Assembly: GCA_900754075.1 (NCBI GenBank)
Contig: CAAEBN010000078.1
Location: 4,911 to 68,910 of the forward strand
Source: an uncultured Collinsella sp.
GTDB taxonomy: Bacteria; Actinomycetota; Coriobacteriia; Coriobacteriales; Coriobacteriaceae
DNA: 64,000 nt
Direction: 5' to 3'
Of the stretch, positions 34,905-43,322 are shown piece after piece; position 1 is the first letter of the stretch; each line of letters opens with the position of its first letter. Under the pieces are notes generated by a model that was given only the letters and a program-made list of their open reading frames with translations, was not told the origin of the DNA and did no database searches. Position numbers and translations under genes: made by a program.

Positions 34905-37472
34905 CTATTTGCCCTTGGGCTTGCTGACGTAGAACTTCTTCTTTTTGGGCTTGCCGGCGGGGGAGGGTTTGTCGGCAAAGTTGGACTTGCCGTTGCCGGC
35001 CTGCGCGTGCGCGGGCGCCGTTGCGCGGGGCTTGCGGGCCTCGGGGTTGCGCAGCTCCTCGACGCGCTCGGCAATCTCCTCGGCACTAAAGCCGACTTCT
35101 GCCATGGCGTCCTCGATGGGCAGGCGGCGCACGATATAGCAGTGGTGCACCTTCTGGTTGCGCGCGAAGTCCTCGGGGATGGTCTGCGCCGTAATGTCCT
35201 CCAATACCACGCCCGCGCGTGCGAGCTTGCGCGTCTCGGGACGGAAGCCGCGCAGGTTGCAGCTAAAGATGGCATGGCCGCCCTGCGCGAGCAGGCGCGA
35301 TACACCGGCCAAAAGTTCAACATGGTCGCGCTGGACATCCCAGGTGCGGCGGCCCATCTTAGACGAGTTCGAAAACGTGGGCGGGTCGACAAAGATCAGG
35401 TCCCAGCGGTTGCGCGTCTGACGCTGGTCGCGAATCCAGGCGAGCACGTCGTCGCGCACAAAGTGATGCTGCGGTCCCACAAAGCCGTTCTGACGCATAT
35501 TGCGCTCGGCCCAGTCCAGATAGGTGTTGGAAAGGTCGACCGTCACGGTCTCCTCGACGCCGCCGTCTGCCGCATAGCAGGTGGCGGTGCCGGTATAGGC
35601 GAACAGGTTGAGGAAGCGGCGCGCCTGCTTGGCGTGCTCGCGCACCAGGTTGCGGGTGACGCGGTGATCCAGGAAGATGCCCACATCCAGATAGTCGTCA
35701 AAGTTGACGGCAAAGGTAAGGCCGCCCTCTTCGATGAGCGGCAGACGGCGGCGTGCGATGTTGGCGCGCTCGCCCGATGCGCCCTTGCCGGCGCCCTGCT
35801 TGCCGTACTGCGAGCCGCCGCGCGAGCGCATGCGGGCCTTGGCGTGCACATGCTCGGCGGGAACATTTAGGATGCGCGGAGCGATGGCCAAGATGTCGAG
35901 CATGCGGGCCTGGGCAAGTGCGGGGTCGATGGTCTTGGGCGCGGCGTATTCGGCGATGACGAGCCAGCGGCCCGGCGTCTGCGGGCAGCCCTCGTACAGG
36001 TCGATGGCGGCGGAGTAATCGGGCAGGTCGGCATCGTAGACGCGGTAGCAGCTCACGCCCTCGCGCTTGGCCCACTTGCGACGCAGACGGGCATTCTTGC
36101 GCAGGCGGTTGGCGAACTGCTCGGACTCGGGGATGAGCACGGGCAGTGGCTTGCCGTCGCCCAGGTCGAGTGTGGCGGCAGGCTCGGGCATGGGGGTGTC
36201 GGCGGCTTTGTCGTTGACTTCGTCGGTATCCGTGACCTCGGCCTCGGCATCCGCACTGGTCGAAGCCTCAAACGCCGCGGCGGCGTGGTCGAGCGAAGGC
36301 CAGACTTCGACGGTCGCCTCCTCGTTATTGGGCATGACGGCGATCGAGCGCTCGGGCTCGGCGTGGAGCGCGCGGGCCAGCAATCCGTCGCGGGTGAGCG
36401 CGGCGACCGGTGCCGCGGCAAGCTCGGGCGCGCGGCGCAGCTCACCGACCAGCGTCATGGCGTCGTGCATGAGCGAAAGCGGGGTTTCGGTGGTGTCTGC
36501 GACCACGGCGGCACCGGCGACGGCGCCCGCATGGTCCAGCACGGCGGCGGACTTGGCGGCGCAAAAATCGACAAAGCGCTTGTAGCCGGCGCACTTGACC
36601 ATGCGCTCAGCGGTCTTGCGGGCGGCGGGGTCAACATCCACGGCCACGATGCGTGCCTGGCGCTCGCGTGCTGCCGCCTCGCGCTCGCGTGCCTCGGCAA
36701 GCAGCTGCTCCCACAGAGCGGCGTCGTGCAGCTGCCAGCCCTCAAAGCCCCAGCGCTCGCGTGCGGCGCCCGGGGCGCGGTCGGTCAGAATGTTCACGGC
36801 CTCCAACAGCAGGCCGCCGCCTGCGCACGAGGCATCGACCAGCGTGGGCAGGGCTTCGTTTTCGTAATCATCGGCAGTCAGCTCGCGCTCGCACAGCGCG
36901 GTCCAGCCGACCTGCGCCAGCACCAGGGCGGCGTAGTCGGGGCACAGCACGTGCGTGCCCTCGCCGGCGCGGGTCGCGGCGGGCGGCAGGCGCTTGAACA
37001 GCGGGTCGCCCGAAAGGTCCAGGCTGATACTCGCGCGACGCTGACGCAGCGAAAGCAATAGGTGAACGTCGGGGTCGGCGGCGTCGACATCGGCACGACG
37101 GCCCGTGGTCTCGGCCAGGCGGTCGCACAGCGCGTCCTTGGCGCGCAGGGCCGAGAAACGCGTGTTGCGCAGCTGCTCGGTCACGCCGCGGGCGGTGATG
37201 GCGATAGTGGCGCCGGGGCGAACAATGCTCTCCCAGGCGATGTCGTAAACGCCGTCGTACAACTCATCGGCATCCTGCGCCTCAAAGCGCCCGAGTACCA
37301 CGAACACGCGGCTCGCCAGGCGCGACCACAGGCACGCGCGATAGCCCTGCTCAAGCTCGCCCTCAAATGTAGCGCGGCCCTTCAGCCGGCGAACATGCGA
37401 AAGCCCGAGGCGTTTAAGCTCATCGGCGAGTGCGGACTCAAAGCCCTCGGGGCAGCTTGCGTAAAATTCCAT
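34905..37472 (-). CDS. rlmL: RlmKL-type 23S rRNA methyltransferase with degenerate N-terminal methyltransferase half
   Basis: The 855-residue protein has a THUMP domain (residues about 45-155), an RlmL-like N-terminal methyltransferase domain (about 165-400) and an RlmK-like C-terminal methyltransferase. The C-terminal part is intact: FLNLFAYTGTATCYAADGG, VDLSNTYLDWAERN and DLIFVDPPTFSNSSK. In the N-terminal half, motif I reads DASCAGGGLLLEA (213-225) instead of DPxCGSGTxxIEA, and the catalytic NPPYGERL site reads DTTETPLS (326-333). m2G2445 activity is therefore doubtful, while m7G2069 activity should remain. A Glu/Asp-rich insertion lies at about 400-450, and the tail is basic (KPKKKKFYVSKPKGK), perhaps for RNA binding. 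Confidence 0.9.
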   Translation of the reverse strand: MEFYASCPEGFESALADELKRLGLSHVRRLKGRATFEGELEQGYRACLWSRLASRVFVVLGRFEAQDADELYDGVYDIAWESIVRPGATIAITARGVTEQLRNTRFSALRAKDALCDRLAETTGRRADVDAADPDVHLLLSLRQRRASISLDLSGDPLFKRLPPAATRAGEGTHVLCPDYAALVLAQVGWTALCERELTADDYENEALPTLVDASCAGGGLLLEAVNILTDRAPGAARERWGFEGWQLHDAALWEQLLAEAREREAAARERQARIVAVDVDPAARKTAERMVKCAGYKRFVDFCAAKSAAVLDHAGAVAGAAVVADTTETPLSLMHDAMTLVGELRRAPELAAAPVAALTRDGLLARALHAEPERSIAVMPNNEEATVEVWPSLDHAAAAFEASTSADAEAEVTDTDEVNDKAADTPMPEPAATLDLGDGKPLPVLIPESEQFANRLRKNARLRRKWAKREGVSCYRVYDADLPDYSAAIDLYEGCPQTPGRWLVIAEYAAPKTIDPALAQARMLDILAIAPRILNVPAEHVHAKARMRSRGGSQYGKQGAGKGASGERANIARRRLPLIEEGGLTFAVNFDDYLDVGIFLDHRVTRNLVREHAKQARRFLNLFAYTGTATCYAADGGVEETVTVDLSNTYLDWAERNMRQNGFVGPQHHFVRDDVLAWIRDQRQTRNRWDLIFVDPPTFSNSSKMGRRTWDVQRDHVELLAGVSRLLAQGGHAIFSCNLRGFRPETRKLARAGVVLEDITAQTIPEDFARNQKVHHCYIVRRLPIEDAMAEVGFSAEEIAERVEELRNPEARKPRATAPAHAQAGNGKSNFADKPSPAGKPKKKKFYVSKPKGK

Positions 37473-37547
37473 GGGTGACCTCTCTGGTTGCGTCGCTCCA
37501 TTATATGATGGATACTTCGTTTACTCTCGCCCCCGAAAGGAACCCAT

Positions 37548-38375
37548 ATGATTGATGCGTGCCCCGATTCCGCCGTGCTCTTTTTTGACGTGGACGGCAC
37601 GCTGACGTCGTTCGATCCCGACAACATGACCGACAAGGACTTTTCGGCGGTTCACCCCTCGCAGACGGTCGTCGAGGCGTTTCATCGTCTGCGCGACGCG
37701 GGACACCAGGCATTTATCTGCACGGGTCGTCCCCTGTGGCTCATCGCGGACAGCTTGCGTGCGCTCGACCCCGCGGGCATCGTTGCCATGGCAGGCGCCA
37801 CGCTCGAGGTCGAGGGCCGCGTGGTGCATGAGGACTGCTTTGACGAAGACATTGTTGCGGAGCTCGCTCGCCGTATGGCCGCGGCAGGGATTGAAGCCTT
37901 TTTCGAGACCAACGTGGCTACTTTTGCCCTGGAACCCGCGGGCGTTGAGCAGTCGTCTCTGATTGGCACTTCTGTGGTGTACAGCACCGAGGAAATGCGC
38001 GTCGACGGCCGTCTGCGCGTGGGCAAGGTGGGCATCGTCGCGAGCGACCTGGCTCGCGTAGCCAACGATGATGGCTTTATCGATCGCGAGTTTGAGCTGT
38101 GCAACACCGGTGGTCAGAATCGCGAGCTGAGCCCCAAGGGCATCGACAAGGGCGTGGGCGTGGCGCGAGCGCTGGAATACCTGGGTCGCACCGGCAACGC
38201 GCGCACCTTTGGCTTCGGCGATTCGGGTAACGACCTGGGCATGCTCGCTGCGGTCGAGACGGCTGTCGCCATGGGCAACGCCATGCCCGAGGTCAAGGCG
38301 GTCGCCGACTACGTGACCGACGATGTCGCACACGACGGCACCGTCACAGCGATGCAGCATTTCGGCCTCATCTAA
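37548..38375 (+). CDS. Cof-type HAD-superfamily phosphatase
   Basis: The 275-residue protein has the HAD motifs: nucleophile Asp in FFDVDGTLTSF, motif II Thr in AFICTGRPLWL, Lys in NRELSPKGIDKG and motif IV GFGDSGNDLGML. A Cof-type (C2B) cap lies between residues about 85 and 195. Family members dephosphorylate sugar phosphates, PLP or similar metabolites. It is divergent from rlmKL, with 75 bp between start codons, and precedes the transaldolase gene. Substrate cannot be assigned. Confidence 0.92.
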   Translation: MIDACPDSAVLFFDVDGTLTSFDPDNMTDKDFSAVHPSQTVVEAFHRLRDAGHQAFICTGRPLWLIADSLRALDPAGIVAMAGATLEVEGRVVHEDCFDEDIVAELARRMAAAGIEAFFETNVATFALEPAGVEQSSLIGTSVVYSTEEMRVDGRLRVGKVGIVASDLARVANDDGFIDREFELCNTGGQNRELSPKGIDKGVGVARALEYLGRTGNARTFGFGDSGNDLGMLAAVETAVAMGNAMPEVKAVADYVTDDVAHDGTVTAMQHFGLI

Positions 38376-38503
38376 TGAATCCCGCGTTCTGACGTTTGCT
38401 CAAACTGCGACTCTTTGCTTTTGCATGCTCAATCGATTTATCAATCCAAACACTGAGGTGTTTATACCGTTCGCCGAGAAGATAAAAAACCGCAGTTCAC
38501 GCC

Positions 38504-38517
38504 TTGATAAACGTAGG
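38504..38517. promoter_or_regulatory. GATAAACG motif before the transaldolase gene
   Basis: TTGATAAACGTAGG lies 52 bp upstream of the start codon. Similar motifs in reverse occur at 8885, 8978 and 15511. Meaning unknown; it could be part of a promoter or an operator. Confidence 0.25.
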
Positions 38518-38568
38518 TAAAGTGTTTAGCAGTTTATCGGCCGTATGCTAACGAAAGGAATCAGGCAG

Positions 38569-39273
38569 ATGGCAATCAAGGTGTTCGCTGACGGTGCAAA
38601 CCTCGAAGGCATGCTCGACATGTACGAGAACGGCAACGTTCAGGGTTTCACGACCAACCCGTCCCTTATGAAGAAGGGCGGCGTGACGGATTACCGTGCG
38701 TTTGCCAAAGAGGTCCTGGCCCACATCACCGACGTTTCCGTCTCGTTTGAGGTCTTTGCCGACGACGTCGAGACCATGGAGGTTGAGGCCCGCGAGATCA
38801 CTACTTGGGCCGAGAACGTCTACGTCAAGATCCCGTGCGTGACCACCAAGGGCGAGTCAACCGCCGAGCTGGTCCGCAAGCTTTCGACCGACGGCATCAA
38901 GGTCAACGTCACCACCATCTTTACGCCTACGCAGGTCGACGAGATGGTCGAGGCCGTTGATGCCGAGACGCCGTCCATCATCTCGCTCTTTGCCGGCCGT
39001 ATCGCCGATACCGGCGTCGACCCCATTCCGTTTATGACGGAGTCGGTCAAGAAGGCCGCCGCCAAGCCCAACTGCGAGGTCCTGTGGGCGTCCACGCGCG
39101 AGCTCATCAACATTTACCAGGCCGAAGCCTGCGGTTGCCAGATCATCACGGTGCCCAACAGCATCCTGGCCAAGCGCAAGAACATCGGCCGTGACCCCTA
39201 CGAGGTCTCGCTCGACACCGTGCGCGGCTTTGCCAAGGATATCGCGTCGCTCGGCTTCCATATCCTGCCGTAA
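38569..39273 (+). CDS. Transaldolase / fructose-6-phosphate aldolase family (FSA/TalC type)
   Basis: The 234-residue protein is of the short transaldolase subfamily. The Schiff-base lysine is in VYVKIPCVTTKGE; other signatures are VFADGANLEGML, GFTTNPSLMKKGGV, VTTIFTPTQ, ISLFAGRIADTG and LWASTRELINIYQAE. Short members act as transaldolase or as fructose-6-phosphate aldolase; sequence alone cannot decide. ATG 38569 follows GAAAGGAATC. It is monocistronic, with hairpins downstream. Confidence 0.9.
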   Translation: MAIKVFADGANLEGMLDMYENGNVQGFTTNPSLMKKGGVTDYRAFAKEVLAHITDVSVSFEVFADDVETMEVEAREITTWAENVYVKIPCVTTKGESTAELVRKLSTDGIKVNVTTIFTPTQVDEMVEAVDAETPSIISLFAGRIADTGVDPIPFMTESVKKAAAKPNCEVLWASTRELINIYQAEACGCQIITVPNSILAKRKNIGRDPYEVSLDTVRGFAKDIASLGFHILP

Positions 39274-39304
39274 CGCGAACACTGGCTGCGCTGCGAGTTG
39301 TTCG

Positions 39305-39372
39305 CCCGGCCTTTCCTTTCCCTATCGCTCACGCGCTTCGCAAGGGTCGCGCTGGGCAAAGGAAAGGCCGGG
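39305..39372. terminator. Hairpin after the transaldolase gene
   Basis: CCCGGCCTTTCCTTTCCC at 39305 pairs with GGGCAAAGGAAAGGCCGGG ending at 39372, with one bulge. The 32-nt loop has a further small stem. It probably ends the transaldolase transcript. Confidence 0.6.
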
Positions 39373-39446
39373 GCTGCCGACACGAACTTGCCGGTAGGTT
39401 GGTGATCGGCCTCCAATCCTGCCGTGGGCAAAGGTACCCCCGCCTG

Positions 39447-39624
39447 CGACGTGCAAAATTGAGAGTATTCAGCAAGGTAAAGGCTTTTACCAGCTAGATA
39501 AAGCACGGAACAGCCCCCGTTTTGGCTCTGACGACGCTAAAACGGGGGCTGTTTGTGACTTTATTGCCTCTGAGGGGCATCCGGAACGGCGGAATTTGCA
39601 GAATACTCGCGATTCTGCACGTCG
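39447..39624. repeat. Inverted pair of CGACGTGCA...GAGTATTC motifs (pair 2)
   Basis: The motif at 39447-39470 is mirrored at 39601-39624 and matches the pair at 17001-17205. A perfect 15-bp hairpin (AACAGCCCCCGTTTT at 39509 with AAAACGGGGGCTGTT ending 39553) sits between. These elements fill the 380-bp gap between the transaldolase gene and tex; no gene is seen in it. Confidence 0.6.
39509..39553. terminator. Perfect 15-bp hairpin before the end of tex
   Basis: AACAGCCCCCGTTTT pairs with AAAACGGGGGCTGTT around a 15-nt loop. On the minus strand it lies about 100 bp after the tex stop codon, with T residues at the stem end. Confidence 0.6.
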
Positions 39625-39653
39625 CGAGAGGGGGGACCCTTGCTTTAGGCGGT

Positions 39654-41801
39654 TTACTTCCCCTGCACCATGGTGAGCGAGATCTTCTTGCGGTCGCGAT
39701 CGACTTTTTCGACCCACACCTTCACCGTGTCGCCGACGCGCACGACATCACTCGGGTGCTTGACGAAGCGGTTGGCCAGCTTGGAGATGTGCACGAGGCC
39801 GTCCTGGTGCACACCCACGTCGACGAAGGCGCCAAAGTCGACGACGTTGCGCACCGTGCCCTTGAGTTCCATGCCGGGCTCCAGGTCGTCGATGGAAAGC
39901 GCCGAGCGGCTAAAGACTACCTCGGGCGCGTCGTCGCGCGGGTCGCGGCCGGGCTTTTTGAGTTCGTTAACGATGTCGATGAGCGTGAGGGTGCCGCAGT
40001 CTAGGTCGCTTGCCAGCGCCGAGATGCTGCCCAGGCGGCGCTCGATATCGGGTACGCCGCCGCGGCTGAGTTCGCTGGCGGCAACGCCGGCGCGCTCCAG
40101 GACGGCCGTGGCCACCTCGTAGCTTTCGGGGTGGACGCTCGTCGCGTCGAGCGGGTTCTTGCCGCCGCTGATGCGCAGGAAACCCGCGGCGTTGAGGTAT
40201 GCCTTGGGTCCCAGTTTGGGGACCTTCTTGAGCTGGCGGCGATCGGTGAAGGCGCCGTTTTCCTCGCGGTAGGCCACGATGTTCTTGGCCACGCTTGGCG
40301 TGATGCCCGATACGTATCCCAGCAGGCTCGCGCTCGCGGTGTTCACGTCGACGCCCACACGGTTGACGACGTCCTCCACCACGTGGCCCAGGGTGCGCGA
40401 GAGCTCGGCCTGGTCAAGGTCGTGCTGGTATTGGCCCACGCCGATGGACTGGGGCGGAATCTTGACGAGCTCTGCCAGCGGGTCCTGCAGGCGGCGGCCC
40501 AGGCTCATGGCGCCGCGCACGGTGACGTCCAGGTCGGGATACTCCTGGCTTGCGAGCTCGGAGGCGGAGTACACCGACGCGCCCGCCTCGTTGACGATGG
40601 TGTATCGCAGCCCGGGCGCCTGCTCGGCAATGAACTCCGAGACGACTTCTTCGGTCTCACGGCTAGCGGTGCCGTTACCGATGACGATGGTGTTGACGCT
40701 GTCCTTCTTGACGAGGCGGGCGAGCTCGCGCTTGGTGCCGGCGACGTCGTGGCGCGGCTTGGTGGGGTAGACCACGCCGTGGTCGAGCAGCTTGCCGGTT
40801 TCGTCCATGACGGCGACCTTGCAGCCGGTGCGGTAGCCCGGATCGAGCGCGAGCACGCGGGCGCCGCGCACGGGGCGTGCCGAGAGCAGGCCCTCGAGAT
40901 TCTTGGCAAAGACATTGATGGCCTCGGTCTGGGCGCGAACGGTGAGTTTGGCGCGGGCCTCGCGCTCCAGCGAGGGGGCCATCAGGCGCTTGTAACCGTC
41001 GGCGATGGCGGCATCGAAGACGGGAGCGAAGACGCCCTGGCGACGGGGCCAACGGTTGCCGAGGCGTGCCGTGGCGGCAGCGCCGTCGACGTTCACGCGC
41101 ACGCGGAGCTTGCCCTCGCGCTCACCGCGGTCGATAGCCAGCACGCGGTGGTTGGGAATACGGCGCAGCGGCTCATCATAGCTGTAGTAGGGCTCGTAGG
41201 GAGTCTTTTCGGCGGGGTCGGTAGCCTCGACGACGATATCGGCGGTGTTTTGCGTAAAGGCGCGCAGGTCGGCGACGTTCTCGGGGTCCTCGGCTACCGT
41301 CTCGGCCACGATGTCGGCGGCGCCGGCGAGCGCCTTCTCGGGCGTGTCGAAGCCGGCCTCATCATTGACGTATACCGCGGCGGCGTCGAGCGCGCTGCCC
41401 TTGGCCGAGGCCTGCATGATGATCATGTTGGCGAGCGGCTCCAGGCCGGCCTCGCGGGCCTTCTGCGCGCGGGTCATGCGCTTTTTGCGGTAGGGCTTGT
41501 AGAGGTCCTCGACACGCTGGAGCTGCGTGGCCTCGCGAATCTGCTGCTCGAGTTCGGGCGTGAGTTTGCCCTGGGCGTCGATGAGCAGGATGACGTCCTC
41601 CTTGCGCTGCTCAAGATTGCGCAGGTAGGACAGGCGCTCGTCGAGGGCGCGCAGGGCGACGTCGTCCATGCCGCCCGTGGCTTCCTTGCGGTAGCGCGAG
41701 ATAAAGGGGATGGTGTTGCCCTCGTCGATGAGCTTGACGGCTGCCTCGACGTTGGCGGCCTTAAGGTTGAGCTCGCCGGCGAGCTGGGCGATAAGATCCA
41801 T
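39654..41801 (-). CDS. tex: Tex-type RNA-binding transcription accessory protein
   Basis: The 715-residue protein has the full Tex architecture: N-terminal helical region starting MDLIAQLAGELNLKAANVEA, an RNase H-like YqgF domain (ALDPGYRTGCKVAVMDETGK, VIGNGTASRETE), helix-hairpin-helix repeats (GVGQYQHDLDQ, VNTASASLLGYVSGI), and a C-terminal S1 domain (GMELKGTVRNVVDFGAFVDV). Tex binds nucleic acids and affects transcription or RNA decay. ATG 41801 follows AAGGAGTCCC; an upstream in-frame ATG would add 29 residues without a ribosome-binding site. Confidence 0.95.
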   Translation of the reverse strand: MDLIAQLAGELNLKAANVEAAVKLIDEGNTIPFISRYRKEATGGMDDVALRALDERLSYLRNLEQRKEDVILLIDAQGKLTPELEQQIREATQLQRVEDLYKPYRKKRMTRAQKAREAGLEPLANMIIMQASAKGSALDAAAVYVNDEAGFDTPEKALAGAADIVAETVAEDPENVADLRAFTQNTADIVVEATDPAEKTPYEPYYSYDEPLRRIPNHRVLAIDRGEREGKLRVRVNVDGAAATARLGNRWPRRQGVFAPVFDAAIADGYKRLMAPSLEREARAKLTVRAQTEAINVFAKNLEGLLSARPVRGARVLALDPGYRTGCKVAVMDETGKLLDHGVVYPTKPRHDVAGTKRELARLVKKDSVNTIVIGNGTASRETEEVVSEFIAEQAPGLRYTIVNEAGASVYSASELASQEYPDLDVTVRGAMSLGRRLQDPLAELVKIPPQSIGVGQYQHDLDQAELSRTLGHVVEDVVNRVGVDVNTASASLLGYVSGITPSVAKNIVAYREENGAFTDRRQLKKVPKLGPKAYLNAAGFLRISGGKNPLDATSVHPESYEVATAVLERAGVAASELSRGGVPDIERRLGSISALASDLDCGTLTLIDIVNELKKPGRDPRDDAPEVVFSRSALSIDDLEPGMELKGTVRNVVDFGAFVDVGVHQDGLVHISKLANRFVKHPSDVVRVGDTVKVWVEKVDRDRKKISLTMVQGK

Positions 41802-41885
41802 GGGACTCCTTGCGTTTGAGGTACGTTTGCAGCGCAGAGCTACCAAGGATACCACCCGTCCCAAAAGACTGTTTTGGGGCTGCGT

Positions 41886-42041
41886 CACGAAAACGGCCTA
41901 TCTACTACGTTTGAACCGTATGGGTCGACCATCCCCCGGTTTTCCGAGAATACGCAAGCCGTCTACCTGCGGTTTTAATTTCGCAAAATTCGGCATGGTT
42001 GAGGGTAATCGGTTAAACGTAGTAGATAGGCCCATTTCGTG
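41886..42041. repeat. Long inverted repeat with 31-bp arms
   Basis: The arm at 41886-41917 (CACGAAAACGGCCTATCTAC...) is mirrored at 42011-42041 with few mismatches; GCCTATCTACTACGTTT is nearly perfect. The loop of about 93 nt has no obvious structure. It fills much of the 411-bp gap between tex and the oxidoreductase gene. Arm sequence is unique in the window. Confidence 0.75.
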
Positions 42042-42108
42042 GCGAACGAATCAAGCCGAGATGCAAAAAGGCCCCCGTCTCAGAAAAATCGTCGTCAAGG
42101 TAGCGAAA

Positions 42109-42140
42109 TGCCCCGCGGGCAGGAGGCTGCTCGCGGGGCA
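42109..42140 (-). terminator. Hairpin after the Gfo/Idh/MocA gene
   Basis: TGCCCCGCG pairs with CGCGGGGCA around a 14-nt loop, on the minus strand about 70 bp beyond the oxidoreductase stop. Confidence 0.55.
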
Positions 42141-42212
42141 AAGAAGAGGGGCTTGTTGGTGGCGGACCGAGAGGCTCGGCATGGGGTTTCTGCCGCGGCC
42201 GCTCTTAAGGCG

Positions 42213-43253
42213 TTACAGCTCGACGAGCTGGCCGGTCTCGGCGGCCTCCTTGATGGCGTTGAGAAGCGTGAGCGTCTTAACGTTGTCGGCGGGGGTCACG
42301 ACGGGCTCGACCTCGCGGCGGACAACCTTCACAAAGTGCTTGAGCTGCATCTTGTGCGGCAGCGCCGGATCGACGGCCGGAATCTCCATCTGCAGCGGCT
42401 TGTGCCAGTTGGAGGCGCCGTCGTAGGAGAACTGGTGCAGGCGGGGCAGCGAAAGGGCACCCAAGGTTCCGCCGATAAAGTAGGCGTCGGCGTCGAAGGG
42501 GCGGTACTGCGGATCCTCGCGAGCGGTGGCCTCCCAGTTCCAGGGGCTGGCGGTGGCGTCGGAGATGGTCATGCTCGCGAGTGCGCCATCGGCAAAACGG
42601 ACGTTGACCACGGCGGAGTCCTCGGTCTCAAAACCGCGGGCGGCGCTGGACTGCATGCCCTGGACGGCAACGGGCTCGCCCAGCAGGTAGCGGAGCAGGT
42701 CGACGTCGTGCACCAGGTTGACCAGGATCGGGCCGGCACCCTTCTTGCGGCGCCACTCGACGTCGAAGTACTCGTCATTCTTATAGATCATGTAGTGGAA
42801 GCTCGACACGGTGAGCTTGCCCAGCTCGCCGGACTCGATGATCTCCTTGGCCTTGTTGACGAAGGGGTTGTGGCGACGGTGCTGACCCACGAGCACGGGC
42901 ACGCCAGCGGTCTCGGCCTCGGCGGCGAAGGCCTGGGCATCCTCCAGGTCGTTGGAGATCGGCTTTTCGACCAACGGCACGATGTTGCGCTTCACAGCCT
43001 CGCGGGCAACGCCCAGGTGTAGGTCGTTGGGCGTGGCGATGATGACGGCCTCGGGCTTGACCTCGTCCATCATCTGGGCGGGATCGGTATAAAACGGCAC
43101 GCCGGCGGCCTCGGCCGTGGCGCGGGCGCCCTCAAAGGCGTCGGCGATGGCGACGAGCTCGGCCTCGGGCTCCTCGGTGACAAAGCGGATGTGGTTGCGG
43201 CCCATGGCGCCGGCGCCGATAACGGCAATGCGGACGGGGTTGAGCTCAGACAT
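42213..43253 (-). CDS. Gfo/Idh/MocA-family NAD(P)-dependent oxidoreductase
   Basis: The 346-residue enzyme has an N-terminal Rossmann fold (VRIAVIGAGAMGRNHIRF), the family EKPIS motif (VPLVEKPISNDLEDA) and a C-terminal substrate domain with LVNLVHDVDLLRYLLGEP, where His and Asp fit the usual catalytic residues. Such enzymes oxidise inositols, sugars or sugar acids. It is the third gene of an operon SDR-MFS-oxidoreductase, suggesting uptake and stepwise oxidation of a polyol or sugar acid; substrate unknown. Start ATG 43253 follows AAGGAGTCGAA. Confidence 0.92.
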   Translation of the reverse strand: MSELNPVRIAVIGAGAMGRNHIRFVTEEPEAELVAIADAFEGARATAEAAGVPFYTDPAQMMDEVKPEAVIIATPNDLHLGVAREAVKRNIVPLVEKPISNDLEDAQAFAAEAETAGVPVLVGQHRRHNPFVNKAKEIIESGELGKLTVSSFHYMIYKNDEYFDVEWRRKKGAGPILVNLVHDVDLLRYLLGEPVAVQGMQSSAARGFETEDSAVVNVRFADGALASMTISDATASPWNWEATAREDPQYRPFDADAYFIGGTLGALSLPRLHQFSYDGASNWHKPLQMEIPAVDPALPHKMQLKHFVKVVRREVEPVVTPADNVKTLTLLNAIKEAAETGQLVEL

Positions 43254-43281
43254 TTCGACTCCTTAATACTGGTGGCGGTGG

Positions 43282-43314
43282 AATGTGACAAAGGGGCAGT
43301 CCCTTTGTCACATT
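43282..43314. repeat. GTGACAAAG palindrome inside an operon
   Basis: AATGTGACAAAGGGGCAGT with CCCTTTGTCACATT forms a near-perfect inverted repeat between the MFS gene and the oxidoreductase gene. Here it sits within a probable operon, so a full terminator function would be polar. Confidence 0.85.
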
Positions 43315-43322
43315 GGCAATTA

